Assembly (NCBI GenBank): GCA_937901895.1 | Contig: CALGTD010000147.1 | Location: 1 to 21,066, forward strand | DNA length: 21,066 nt | Reading direction: 5' to 3' | DNA from: an uncultured Spartobacteria bacterium | GTDB lineage: Bacteria > Verrucomicrobiota > Verrucomicrobiia > Chthoniobacterales > JAATET01 | Part shown: piece after piece, positions 15,323-21,066 of the stretch | Layout of the letters: each line of letters begins with the position of its first letter | Numbering within the stretch: the stretch's first letter is position 1 | The notes under the pieces: generated by a model | Database searches by the model: none | What the model was told of the DNA's origin: nothing | What the model saw: the letters and a program-made list of their open reading frames with translations, nothing else | Made by a program: the position numbers and the translations under genes

Positions 15323-15955
15323 ATGGATTCCCCGCAGCGGATTCCCCGTTTCGGCTGGGTGGTCGCGTTTCTTGCGGCCACCACTGTGATCGGCGTGACA
15401 TGGATGAAGCTGAAGGATACGAAACCGCGGCACGAGAACGTGCTTCCGGTGCTCGGAACGGTTCCCGATTTTTCCTTCCAATCCCAGGCGGGCAAGCCGG
15501 TCACGAAGGATGATCTGCTTGGAAAAATCTGGGTCGCGGATTTCATCTTCACCCGCTGCCCGGGCCCGTGCCCGGCGATGACCGCCCGAATGGCGGAACT
15601 GCAGGCTGCGGTCGCGAAGGCGGGTGGAAACGTGCACCTCGTCAGCGTGACGGTGGATCCGGAGTTCGACACCCCGCCGGTGCTCGAAACCTACGCGGGG
15701 CGCTACAATGCCGACCCGAAGTGGTGGACCTTTCTCACCGGCGACTCCGGAAAAATCACGGAATTCGTGCAGAAAGGCATGATGCTCCCGCTGGCGAAAA
15801 ACGGCGAGAATCTGCCGATTCACTCGCAGAAGTTTGTGGTCGTCGATGCCGAGGGACACATTCGCAGCTACCACGATCTGGACGATCCGGAGCTCGTGCC
15901 AAAAGTTCTGTTGGACATCGGAAATCTCATGCGGGAGGCTCAAACAAAGTCATGA
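15323..15955 (+). CDS. sco: SCO1/SenC family copper chaperone for CuA assembly
   Basis: A 210-residue membrane-anchored thioredoxin-fold protein, which delivers copper to, or reduces, the CuA cysteines of CoxB. One N-terminal helix (about residues 10-27) is followed by the SCO domain: the copper-binding Cys79-P-G-P-Cys83 in FTRCPGPCPAM, SVTVDPEFDTP (108-118), and the third ligand His167 in LPIHSQKFVVVD. All three expected metal ligands are therefore present. ATG 15323, four bases after coxC, gives the standard anchor; upstream in-frame codons lie within coxC. It overlaps the next gene as ATGA. Placement after coxC matches its assembly role. Confidence 0.94.
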   Translation: MDSPQRIPRFGWVVAFLAATTVIGVTWMKLKDTKPRHENVLPVLGTVPDFSFQSQAGKPVTKDDLLGKIWVADFIFTRCPGPCPAMTARMAELQAAVAKAGGNVHLVSVTVDPEFDTPPVLETYAGRYNADPKWWTFLTGDSGKITEFVQKGMMLPLAKNGENLPIHSQKFVVVDAEGHIRSYHDLDDPELVPKVLLDIGNLMREAQTKS

Positions 15956-16215
15956 CGCAGCGTCTTCGAGCATTTCTTTTTGCCCTCGCGATTGCGGTTC
16001 TCGCGCCGCTTTCCGGCGCCGAGGCCTGCGTGGGGTGCCGTCAGGTCGGGGATGGGGTGGCCAAGGTCGAGCCGCAGACGATCCAGGCCGGGTTCGCGTT
16101 GTCCTGGAGCGTGCTTTTCATGCTGGCGACCGTGATCGGAGTTCTGACGTTCCTTGGGTTCTTCATTGCGCGCACGGTTGCGAGGCTCGATCGCACGCAT
16201 TCCGGCCAGCCGTGA
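15952..16215 (+). CDS. 87-residue secreted/membrane protein with CxxC next to SCO
   Basis: A short protein with an N-terminal signal-like segment (residues 5-25), then C26-V-G-C29 right after the predicted cleavage region (LSGAEA|CVGC), a polar stretch and one membrane helix (about 52-75), ending in a basic tail. The motif would therefore lie at the periplasmic face, a good place for copper or thiol chemistry. From memory, small CPxCK-type proteins with a downstream AGFxxSILFML helix accompany oxidase genes in PVC bacteria; I know no experimental function. Coupled to SCO (ATGA) and to the DUF420 gene (GTGA). Inferred role: oxidase assembly or metal handling. A lipoprotein is less likely because the -3 to -1 residues (AEA) do not make a lipobox. 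Confidence 0.72.
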   Translation: MTQRLRAFLFALAIAVLAPLSGAEACVGCRQVGDGVAKVEPQTIQAGFALSWSVLFMLATVIGVLTFLGFFIARTVARLDRTHSGQP

Positions 16216-16649
16216 GCGTCGCGGATCTTCCGAAGCTCAATGCCTCGCTCAACGCGCTGGCGACCGTCTTCATCGCCTTGGGCTGGTGGTTCATTACCCA
16301 CGAACGCAAGCGGGCCCACATCGCGTGCATGATTTCGGCGCTCGTGGCGTCCACCGTGTTCCTTGGGACGTATGTTCTGCACAAGATCCTCGTCCACGGC
16401 GTCCATACGAAATTCGGCGGCGATGGCGTGTGGGTTCCGATCTATTACATCCTGCTCATTTCCCATCTCGTTCTCGCGATGGTGATCGTGCCGATGGTTA
16501 TCATGACGGTGATACCCGCCCTGCGCGCCCGGTTTGACCGCCACCGGCGGATCGGGCGCTGGACAATGCCCGTCTGGCTCTACGTGTCGGTCACGGGCGT
16601 GCTCGTCTATTTCATGCTCTACGAGTGGTTTCCCCACACCCGCGGCTGA
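16212..16649 (+). CDS. DUF420 (CtaM-like) cytochrome oxidase assembly protein
   Basis: A 145-residue protein with four predicted membrane helices, of the DUF420 family whose Gram-positive member CtaM is needed for oxidase maturation. Conserved His residues sit at the helix ends: His36 (RKRAHIACMISAL), His57 (GTYVLHKIL), His85 (LLISHLVLA) and His111 (FDRHRRIGRWTMPVWLYVSVTG), consistent with heme or metal binding. Start is GTG 16212, overlapping the previous stop as GTGA. An ATG start in this frame would shorten or misplace the first helix. The stop shares one base with the ATG of the next gene. The function is inferred from family and context. Confidence 0.86.
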   Translation: MSVADLPKLNASLNALATVFIALGWWFITHERKRAHIACMISALVASTVFLGTYVLHKILVHGVHTKFGGDGVWVPIYYILLISHLVLAMVIVPMVIMTVIPALRARFDRHRRIGRWTMPVWLYVSVTGVLVYFMLYEWFPHTRG

Positions 16650-17044
16650 TGGCATCCGGACTGGAAAATCCCGGCACGCTAGATGCGTTTGCCCACGACA
16701 CCCGCACCGACCGCGTCGTTCTAGCGATGTTCGAGACGCGTGAGTGGACGGGCAGGGAGCTGCAGGGGTTTCAACTGCAGGAAAAATTGAACGCCTATGT
16801 GTCGTTCATCCTCGACGGCGAGATGGCTGAGCAGTTTCCGCAGCTCGTCGGCAAGCGCGTGTGCATCCAGCTTCGCACCGTGCATGAGCCGGATGCGCGC
16901 ACCTTCGCGTTCCTCGCCCAGGTGCGGGAGCAGCTTGCTTTTCAGGAGATCGATTTCGAGACGGTGCTCATTGGGGAGGGGGAGGTTCCTCCCCCGGGCG
17001 GTGGCTGCGGGTGCGGAAATCCCGGCGGCTGCTGCTCGGATTGA
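16649..17044 (+). CDS. DUF6572-like soluble protein with Cys-rich C-terminal tail
   Basis: A 131-residue soluble protein. The core (LDAFAHDTRTDRVVLAMFE, then FQLQEKLNAYVSFILDGEM and RTFAFLAQVREQLAFQ) fits my recollection of the DUF6572 family; that name is moderately sure. The last 15 residues form a Gly/Cys tail with Cys120, Cys122, Cys128 and Cys129 (GGGCGCGNPGGCCSD), which could bind a metal such as copper or zinc. A further Cys lies at 72. ATG 16649 shares its A with the DUF420 stop. As the last gene of the coupled oxidase chain, it may take part in metal delivery or sensing; that is inference. Next gene starts 36 nt on, so the chain probably ends here. Confidence 0.68.
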   Translation: MASGLENPGTLDAFAHDTRTDRVVLAMFETREWTGRELQGFQLQEKLNAYVSFILDGEMAEQFPQLVGKRVCIQLRTVHEPDARTFAFLAQVREQLAFQEIDFETVLIGEGEVPPPGGGCGCGNPGGCCSD

Positions 17045-17080
17045 TTGTTCACCGCGCCGACCGGCGTGATAGAAGGCGGG

Positions 17081-18895
17081 ATGCGTTTCCTTCCCGTGTT
17101 CGCTGTTCTTGCTGCAGCCGTCAGCTTCGAAGCGCCGGCGGCCCATCCGTTTTCCGCCGGATCCACCGCCGATCGCGAGGCGCGCGAACTCCTCGCGAAA
17201 ATGACGCTCCGGGAAAAGATCGGCCAGATCGCGCAGGTTGACAGCGCGGCGCTGAAATCTCCGCGCGACGTGACGAAATACCAGCTCGGTTCCGTGCTCA
17301 GCGGGGGCAACTCCAATCCGCCCGACGGCAATTCCGCGATCGCGTGGGCGGAGTTCATTGCGACCTTCAAGCGCGCGGCGATGGAGACGCGCCTGCGCAT
17401 CCCGCTGCTTTACGGAATCGATGCCGTGCACGGGCACAACAACGTCCTGGGAGCCGTGATCTTCCCTCACAACATCGGCCTGGGGGCTACGCGGGATCCG
17501 CGCCTTGTGGAAAAGGCGGCGCGGGTGACCGCGGCCGAGATGCTCGCCACGGGGGCGAACTGGGATTTTGCTCCGTGCATCGCGGTTGTCCGTGACGAGC
17601 GCTGGGGACGCACCTACGAAAGCTTTGGCGAGTCGCCGGAACTCGTTGCCGGAATGGGTGCCTCCGCCGTGCGCGGATTGCAGGGGGTCAGACTCGGGCC
17701 GAAATCCGTGCTCGCCTGCGCAAAGCATTTCGTCGGAGATGGCGGCACCTTTGGTGGAAAGGACCAGGGGGACACGCGGGTCGGCGAAGCCGAACTTCGG
17801 GCGGTTCACCTGCGTCCCTACATCGATTCCATCGAAGCCGGCGTGGGCTCGATCATGGTTTCCTTCAATAGTTGGAATGGCGAGAAATTGCACGGCCACC
17901 GCTGGTTGTTGACCGAGGTGCTCAAGGGCGAACTGGGATTCGAGGGATTCCTCGTTTCCGATTGGGCCGCGATCGACCAGCTCCCCGGCGATTATCGCAG
18001 CGACATCGAGCGCTCGATCAACGCCGGGCTCGACATGGTCATGATTCCCGCCGGACCCGGGGCGAACAACAACTACGTCGAGTTCATCGATCTCCTTTCC
18101 GGGCTGGTTGCGCGAGGGCGGGTGTCGATGGAGCGCATCGACGATGCGGTGCTGCGCATTTTGCGTGTGAAGATCGCGATGGGGCTGGGGGACCGTCCGG
18201 TGATGCCGACGCCCGCCGAGCTGGCGGCGGTCGGTTCGGCAAAGCATCGGGCCATCGCGCGCGAATGTGTCCGAAAATCCCTGGTGCTGCTGAAAAACGA
18301 AAACGCCGTGCTCCCTTTGAAAAAGCGCGGACTGAAGCTCGTTGTCGCGGGTCGTCTGGCAAACGATCTCGGAAGCCAGTGCGGCGGCTGGACCATTGAC
18401 TGGCAGGGGGCGCGTGGTGCGGTGACCCGGGGAACGACGATCCTTGATGGCATCCGCCAGGTCGCGGGCGAGGGGACAACCATTTTTTATTCGCCATTCG
18501 CGAAGGCATTGCCGGAGGCGGACGTCGCGGTGGTGGTGGTGGGCGAGACTCCCTACGCGGAATTTTTCGGAGATCGGAAGGACCTGCAGCTCGACCGGCA
18601 GGATCGCATCGTGATCGAGCGCTGCCGCAAGGCGGGCCTCCCGGTGGTGCTCGTGGTGGTTTCCGGGCGTCCGTTGATTCTCGACTCCGCTCTTGAAGAC
18701 TGCGCGGCTGTGGTGGCCGCATGGCTGCCCGGGACCGAGGGTGGAGGAGTGGCGGACGTCCTGTTTGGCGATGCTCCCGCGACCGGTCGCCTTCCCGTGA
18801 CATGGCCCCGCACGATGGCTCAGATCCCGATCAATGACGGTGATGTCCATTACGAACCGGCCTTCCCGTTCGGCTTCGGATTGAGTTACCGCTGA
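17081..18895 (+). CDS. Secreted glycoside hydrolase family 3 beta-glucosidase/glucanase
   Basis: A 604-residue enzyme that hydrolyses beta-glucosidic bonds in oligo- or polysaccharides outside the cytoplasm. A signal peptide (about residues 1-22) is followed by the GH3 N-terminal barrel: MTLREKIGQIAQVD, PLLYGIDAVHGHNN, ERWGRTYESFGESPELV and KHFVGDGGT. The nucleophile is Asp294 in LVSDWAAID. The C-terminal alpha/beta sandwich (from about 385) ends in FPFGFGLSYR, a usual family end. No fibronectin-III domain follows, so the type is closer to ExoI/ExoP-like exo-glucanases than to three-domain BglX. ATG 17081 has GAAGGCGGG just upstream; a TTG at 17045 would spoil the signal peptide. Substrate cannot be read from sequence. 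Sits unusually between oxidase and ribosomal genes. Confidence 0.93.
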   Translation: MRFLPVFAVLAAAVSFEAPAAHPFSAGSTADREARELLAKMTLREKIGQIAQVDSAALKSPRDVTKYQLGSVLSGGNSNPPDGNSAIAWAEFIATFKRAAMETRLRIPLLYGIDAVHGHNNVLGAVIFPHNIGLGATRDPRLVEKAARVTAAEMLATGANWDFAPCIAVVRDERWGRTYESFGESPELVAGMGASAVRGLQGVRLGPKSVLACAKHFVGDGGTFGGKDQGDTRVGEAELRAVHLRPYIDSIEAGVGSIMVSFNSWNGEKLHGHRWLLTEVLKGELGFEGFLVSDWAAIDQLPGDYRSDIERSINAGLDMVMIPAGPGANNNYVEFIDLLSGLVARGRVSMERIDDAVLRILRVKIAMGLGDRPVMPTPAELAAVGSAKHRAIARECVRKSLVLLKNENAVLPLKKRGLKLVVAGRLANDLGSQCGGWTIDWQGARGAVTRGTTILDGIRQVAGEGTTIFYSPFAKALPEADVAVVVVGETPYAEFFGDRKDLQLDRQDRIVIERCRKAGLPVVLVVVSGRPLILDSALEDCAAVVAAWLPGTEGGGVADVLFGDAPATGRLPVTWPRTMAQIPINDGDVHYEPAFPFGFGLSYR

Positions 18896-18923
18896 TTTTG
18901 TAAAAAATCTCTGAAAAGACTGC

Positions 18924-18952
18924 TTGACCGCGCGGCATGGCGCGTCCAAGCT
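18924..18952 (+). promoter_or_regulatory. Candidate promoter of the rplKAJL cluster
   Basis: TTGACC (18924-18929), a 17-base spacer and CAAGCT (18947-18952), preceded by an A-rich stretch (18899-18919) that could act as an UP element. The -10 is a poor match to TATAAT. Between it and rplK lies a small hairpin CGCCG/CGGCG (18966-18970/18974-18978) with CTTTTTAT after it, which may be a weak terminator or leader element. Prediction only. Confidence 0.35.
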
Positions 18953-18996
18953 GCACGTTCTTTTTCGCCGCAACGGCGCACCCTTTTTATATTCAC

Positions 18997-19422
18997 ATGG
19001 CCAAAGAAGTCGTCGCAACCATCAAGCTCCAGATTCCCGCCGGACAGGCGAATCCGGCCCCGCCCGTCGGCCCCGCCCTCGGTCAGCAGGGCGTGAACAT
19101 CATGGGGTTCTGCAAGGAGTTCAACGCCGCCACCCAGAAGCAGGCAGGCGACATCCTTCCCGTCGTCATCACCGTCTACAAGGACAAGAGCTTCTCGTTC
19201 ATCACGAAGAACCCGCCCGCGGGCATTCTTCTCAAGAAGGCCGCGAATATCGCCGCCGGTTCCAAGGAGCCGAACAAGACGAAGGTCGCCAAGCTCACCA
19301 AGCAGCAGGTGATGGACATCGTGAAGATCAAGATCAAGGACATGAATGCCGGCAGCGAAGAGGCTGCCTACCGCACACTCTGCGGCACCGCCCGCCAGAT
19401 GGGCATCGAGATCACCGAGTAA
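18997..19422 (+). CDS. rplK: 50S ribosomal protein L11
   Basis: A 141-residue protein of the GTPase-associated centre of the large subunit, binding 23S rRNA and the L10-L12 stalk base. The N-terminal domain reads KLQIPAGQANPAPPVGPALG and GVNIMGFCKEFNAAT; the linker and C-terminal RNA-binding domain include FSFITKNPPAGILLKKAA and GTARQMGIEI. Full length. ATG 18997 gives the standard N-terminus; an in-frame upstream ATG (18937) would add 20 unlike residues. There is no Shine-Dalgarno sequence directly upstream (TTTTTATATTCAC). secE and nusG, the usual upstream neighbours, are missing; a GH3 gene is there instead. Confidence 0.97.
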   Translation: MAKEVVATIKLQIPAGQANPAPPVGPALGQQGVNIMGFCKEFNAATQKQAGDILPVVITVYKDKSFSFITKNPPAGILLKKAANIAAGSKEPNKTKVAKLTKQQVMDIVKIKIKDMNAGSEEAAYRTLCGTARQMGIEITE

Positions 19423-19440
19423 TTTCAAACCCACAACCGC

Positions 19441-19485
19441 AGGAGGAACCCGCATCCGCGGGATCCGTTTGAACTGCTTCAAAAC
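19441..19485 (+). promoter_or_regulatory. Hairpin-bridged Shine-Dalgarno leader of rplA
   Basis: A strong AGGAGG (19441-19446) lies 39 nt before the rplA ATG, too far for normal use. The interval holds two perfect inverted repeats: CCCGC/GCGGG (19449-19453/19458-19462) and TTTGAA/TTCAAA (19468-19473/19478-19483). If both fold, only 2+5+2 = 9 unpaired bases remain between AGGAGG and ATG, the optimal distance. The structure might also be the binding site for L1 autoregulation. Folding is inferred, not computed. Confidence 0.5.
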
Positions 19486-20190
19486 ATGGCACAGAAAAAA
19501 CGCAGCAAGCGCTATCGCGCGGCCGCCGCTCTGGTGGACGCGAAAAAGAAGTATCCGTTCACGGACGCGGTGAAGCTCCTTAAGACGCTCCCGCCGACGA
19601 AATTCGACCAGACGGTCACACTCTCCTTCAAGCTCGGCGTCGATCCGCGCCAGAGCGATCAAATGGTGCGTGGCACCTGCCCGCTTCCCCATGGCTCCGG
19701 CAAGAGCGTTCGCGTGCTGGTTTTCGCGACCGGCGCAGCGGCCGAGGCGGCAAAGGACGCCGGCGCGGAGTATGTCGGATTCGAAGACCTCATCAAAAAA
19801 GTTCAGGGTGGTTTTCAGGACTTTGATGTCGCCGTGGCGACGCCGGCCGCGATGTCGGAAGTCCGCAAGCTCGGCAAGGTTCTTGGTCCGCGCGGCCTGA
19901 TGCCGAACCCCAAGACCGGCACCGTCACCGACGACACCGCGACCGCGGTGAAGGAAGTGAAGGCTGGTCGTGTCGAGTTCAAGCTCGACAAGAACGCGAA
20001 CATCGCCGTTCCCGTTGGCAAATTCTCCTTCGGCGAGGATGCGCTCCTCGAAAACGGCACCGCGGTGATCGACGCCGTCGTCAAGGCTCGCCCCGCGACC
20101 GCGAAGGGCGCCTTTGTCGAAGCCATTACGCTCAGCGCCACGATGTCTCCGGGCCTCGGAATCGATCCGTCGCCCTTCCTGAAGAACTGA
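19486..20190 (+). CDS. rplA: 50S ribosomal protein L1
   Basis: A 234-residue protein of the L1 stalk, which helps release deacylated tRNA and in many bacteria represses its own operon by binding mRNA. N-terminal MAQKKRSKRYRAA, domain II motif KLGKVLGPRGLMPNPKTGTV (about 128-147) and C-terminal GAFVEAITLSATMSPGL are all typical, with full length. ATG 19486 is fixed by the N-terminus; an upstream purine-rich site is 39 nt away (see the leader entry). The rplJ start follows 40 nt after the stop. Confidence 0.97.
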   Translation: MAQKKRSKRYRAAAALVDAKKKYPFTDAVKLLKTLPPTKFDQTVTLSFKLGVDPRQSDQMVRGTCPLPHGSGKSVRVLVFATGAAAEAAKDAGAEYVGFEDLIKKVQGGFQDFDVAVATPAAMSEVRKLGKVLGPRGLMPNPKTGTVTDDTATAVKEVKAGRVEFKLDKNANIAVPVGKFSFGEDALLENGTAVIDAVVKARPATAKGAFVEAITLSATMSPGLGIDPSPFLKN

Positions 20191-20230
20191 CGCCTCGTCC
20201 AACCATCCAATCTCAACGCTCTACATTGAT

Positions 20231-20749
20231 ATGAGGCCCGAAAAAGCAACCATCGTCGAGGACCTGCGCGAGAAGTTCAAGGCGTCGCCCTTCCTCATCG
20301 TTGCCGACTACACCGGGATGACCGTCCCGCATTTTGCCGAACTCCGTTCCCGCCTTGCCGGCAGCGGTGCCCGTCTGCACGTCGTCAAGAATACCTTCGT
20401 CAAGATTGCCGCCAAGGATCTTGGGATGCCGGATCTGGCCGACGCGCTTGCCGGACAGAACGCCGTGGTGACCGGTGATTCGGACATCTGCGCGGCGGCG
20501 AAAGTGCTCAAGACGTTTGCGAAGGAATTCGACAAGCCTGTCGTCAAGGCAGGCGTTCTCGACAACGCTCCGCTTACCCCGGAGCAGATCCGCGCACTCG
20601 CCGACCTGCCGTCGAAGGAGACGCTCCAGGCACAGCTCCTCGGTCTGCTTCTGCAGCCCGCGACCCAGCTCGTCCGCACGCTCAACGAGCCCGGCGCCAG
20701 CCTGGCCCGCGTGCTTCAGGCAAAGGCGGATGCCGCCAACGCCGCGTAA
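20231..20749 (+). CDS. rplJ: 50S ribosomal protein L10
   Basis: A 172-residue protein that anchors the L7/L12 dimers to 23S rRNA at the stalk base. N-terminal RNA-binding domain: IVEDLREKFKASPFLIVADYTGMTV and LHVVKNTFVKIAA; the C-terminal helix that carries L7/L12 dimers follows LPSKETLQAQLLGLLLQP. Length is normal. Upstream spacer of 40 nt has no Shine-Dalgarno sequence and is too short for the classic L10 leader RNA. A 162-nt structured spacer separates it from rplL. Confidence 0.96.
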   Translation: MRPEKATIVEDLREKFKASPFLIVADYTGMTVPHFAELRSRLAGSGARLHVVKNTFVKIAAKDLGMPDLADALAGQNAVVTGDSDICAAAKVLKTFAKEFDKPVVKAGVLDNAPLTPEQIRALADLPSKETLQAQLLGLLLQPATQLVRTLNEPGASLARVLQAKADAANAA

Positions 20750-20774
20750 CTCACCGCATAGAAATTCAAGACCC

Positions 20775-20885
20775 TTTCGCAGCACGAAGAAGCCACGGGC
20801 TGCGAGACCCAAAAACACACCAAACAAAACTGGTTCCTCGTCGGATTCGCGGCTGCGAATTCTTAAATGTCCCCGAGGCTTCGGG
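20775..20885 (+). promoter_or_regulatory. Structured rplJ-rplL spacer with competing inverted repeats
   Basis: Three inverted repeats: TCGCAGC/GCTGCGA (20777-20783/20799-20805), extendable by one G-U and one A-U pair; ATTCGC-GGCT-GCGAAT (20845-20860); CCCGA-GGCT-TCGGG (20872-20885). The latter two share a GGCT loop. GCTGCGA occurs again at 20852-20858, so the 5' TCGCAGC arm can pair with either copy and would disrupt the second hairpin. No T-run follows, so it is not a simple terminator. Confidence 0.45.
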
Positions 20886-20911
20886 ACGCGACGATACCGA
20901 AAAGACATACT

Positions 20912-21066
20912 ATGGCAGACACAACTGAACTCGTTGAAAAGCTGAGCGGCCTGACCGTTCTGGAAATCGCCGACCTCGTGAAGCAGCTCGAAGAGAAGTG
21001 GGGCGTGAGCGCCGCTGCTCCGGTTGCCATCGCGGCAGCAGGCCCGGCCGCTGGTGGCGGTGAAGC
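20912..21066 (+). CDS. rplL: 50S ribosomal protein L7/L12 (5' part; runs off window)
   Basis: The first 51 residues are visible: MADTTELVEKLSGLTVLEIA then DLVKQLEEKWGVSAAAPVA and an Ala/Gly-rich hinge start. This is the N-terminal dimerisation domain of the stalk protein that recruits translation factors; the C-terminal factor-binding domain lies beyond the window. ATG 20912 is preceded only by a weak purine run (CGAAAAG, about 10 nt upstream). Gene order rplK-rplA-rplJ-rplL is the standard one, so rpoB would be expected next. Confidence 0.95.
   Translation, partial: MADTTELVEKLSGLTVLEIADLVKQLEEKWGVSAAAPVAIAAAGPAAGGGE

Noticed and set aside
16721..19018. 765-codon minus-strand open frame
   Set aside because: Antisense of DUF6572-like gene and GH3; both plus-strand genes have catalytic or family motifs.
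1..21066. tRNA, rRNA, CRISPR array, insertion sequence or prophage
   Set aside because: No cloverleaf-like segment, spaced repeat array, transposase or flanking repeats were seen on either strand by eye.

Overview
The window is GC-rich, gene-dense bacterial DNA. An alternative complex III (ACIII) remnant sits with an A-type cytochrome c oxidase, its heme A and copper assembly genes, an MGDG-synthase-like glycosyltransferase and an rplKAJL cluster. This fits a Verrucomicrobiota-like (PVC group) aerobic heterotroph. That placement is inference from gene content; no rRNA or species marker is present.

Layout. (1) Positions 1-2133, minus strand: comEC (3' part off the window) preceded by an unrecognised gene that overlaps it by four bases. 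(2) 2134-2402: divergent intergenic region with a candidate promoter for the respiratory operon. (3) 2403-8454, plus strand: actE, actF, a small membrane-anchored Pro/Ala-rich protein, a CcoN-like membrane protein that has lost almost every heme and copper ligand, an intact CcoO-type monoheme cytochrome, a membrane-anchored cytochrome c, and coxB. (4) 8494-10522: a non-respiratory block of a glycosyltransferase, pyroglutamyl peptidase (minus strand) and a DUF1737 protein. It separates coxB from the rest of the oxidase. (5) 10813-17044: coxA, ctaA, ctaB, a 39-residue membrane peptide, coxC, a SCO copper chaperone, an 87-residue CxxC membrane protein, a DUF420/CtaM-like assembly protein and a DUF6572-like protein with a Cys-rich tail. 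Most of these junctions are ATGA/GTGA/TGATG overlaps, so this is a translationally coupled chain. (6) 17081-18895: a secreted GH3 glycosidase. (7) 18997 to the end: rplK, rplA, rplJ and the start of rplL, without secE/nusG directly upstream.

Working model (inference): quinol is oxidised by ACIII, whose ActE and ActF are here while ActA-D must lie elsewhere. Electrons pass through ActE, the CcoO-like cytochrome and/or the anchored cytochrome c to the CuA centre of CoxB, then to CoxA. CtaA and CtaB make heme A; SCO and the DUF420 protein help assemble the metal centres. The CcoN-like protein cannot hold a normal active site. Its most plausible role is a structural anchor for the CcoO-like cytochrome, a cbb3-derived electron-transfer module built into an ACIII/aa3 chain. 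This is the most interesting feature of the window.

The ribosomal cluster shows notable RNA-level structure: a Shine-Dalgarno sequence placed 39 nt before rplA with two perfect hairpins in between, and a 162-nt rplJ-rplL spacer with several inverted repeats, including mutually exclusive pairings. I see no tRNA, rRNA, CRISPR array or insertion sequence.
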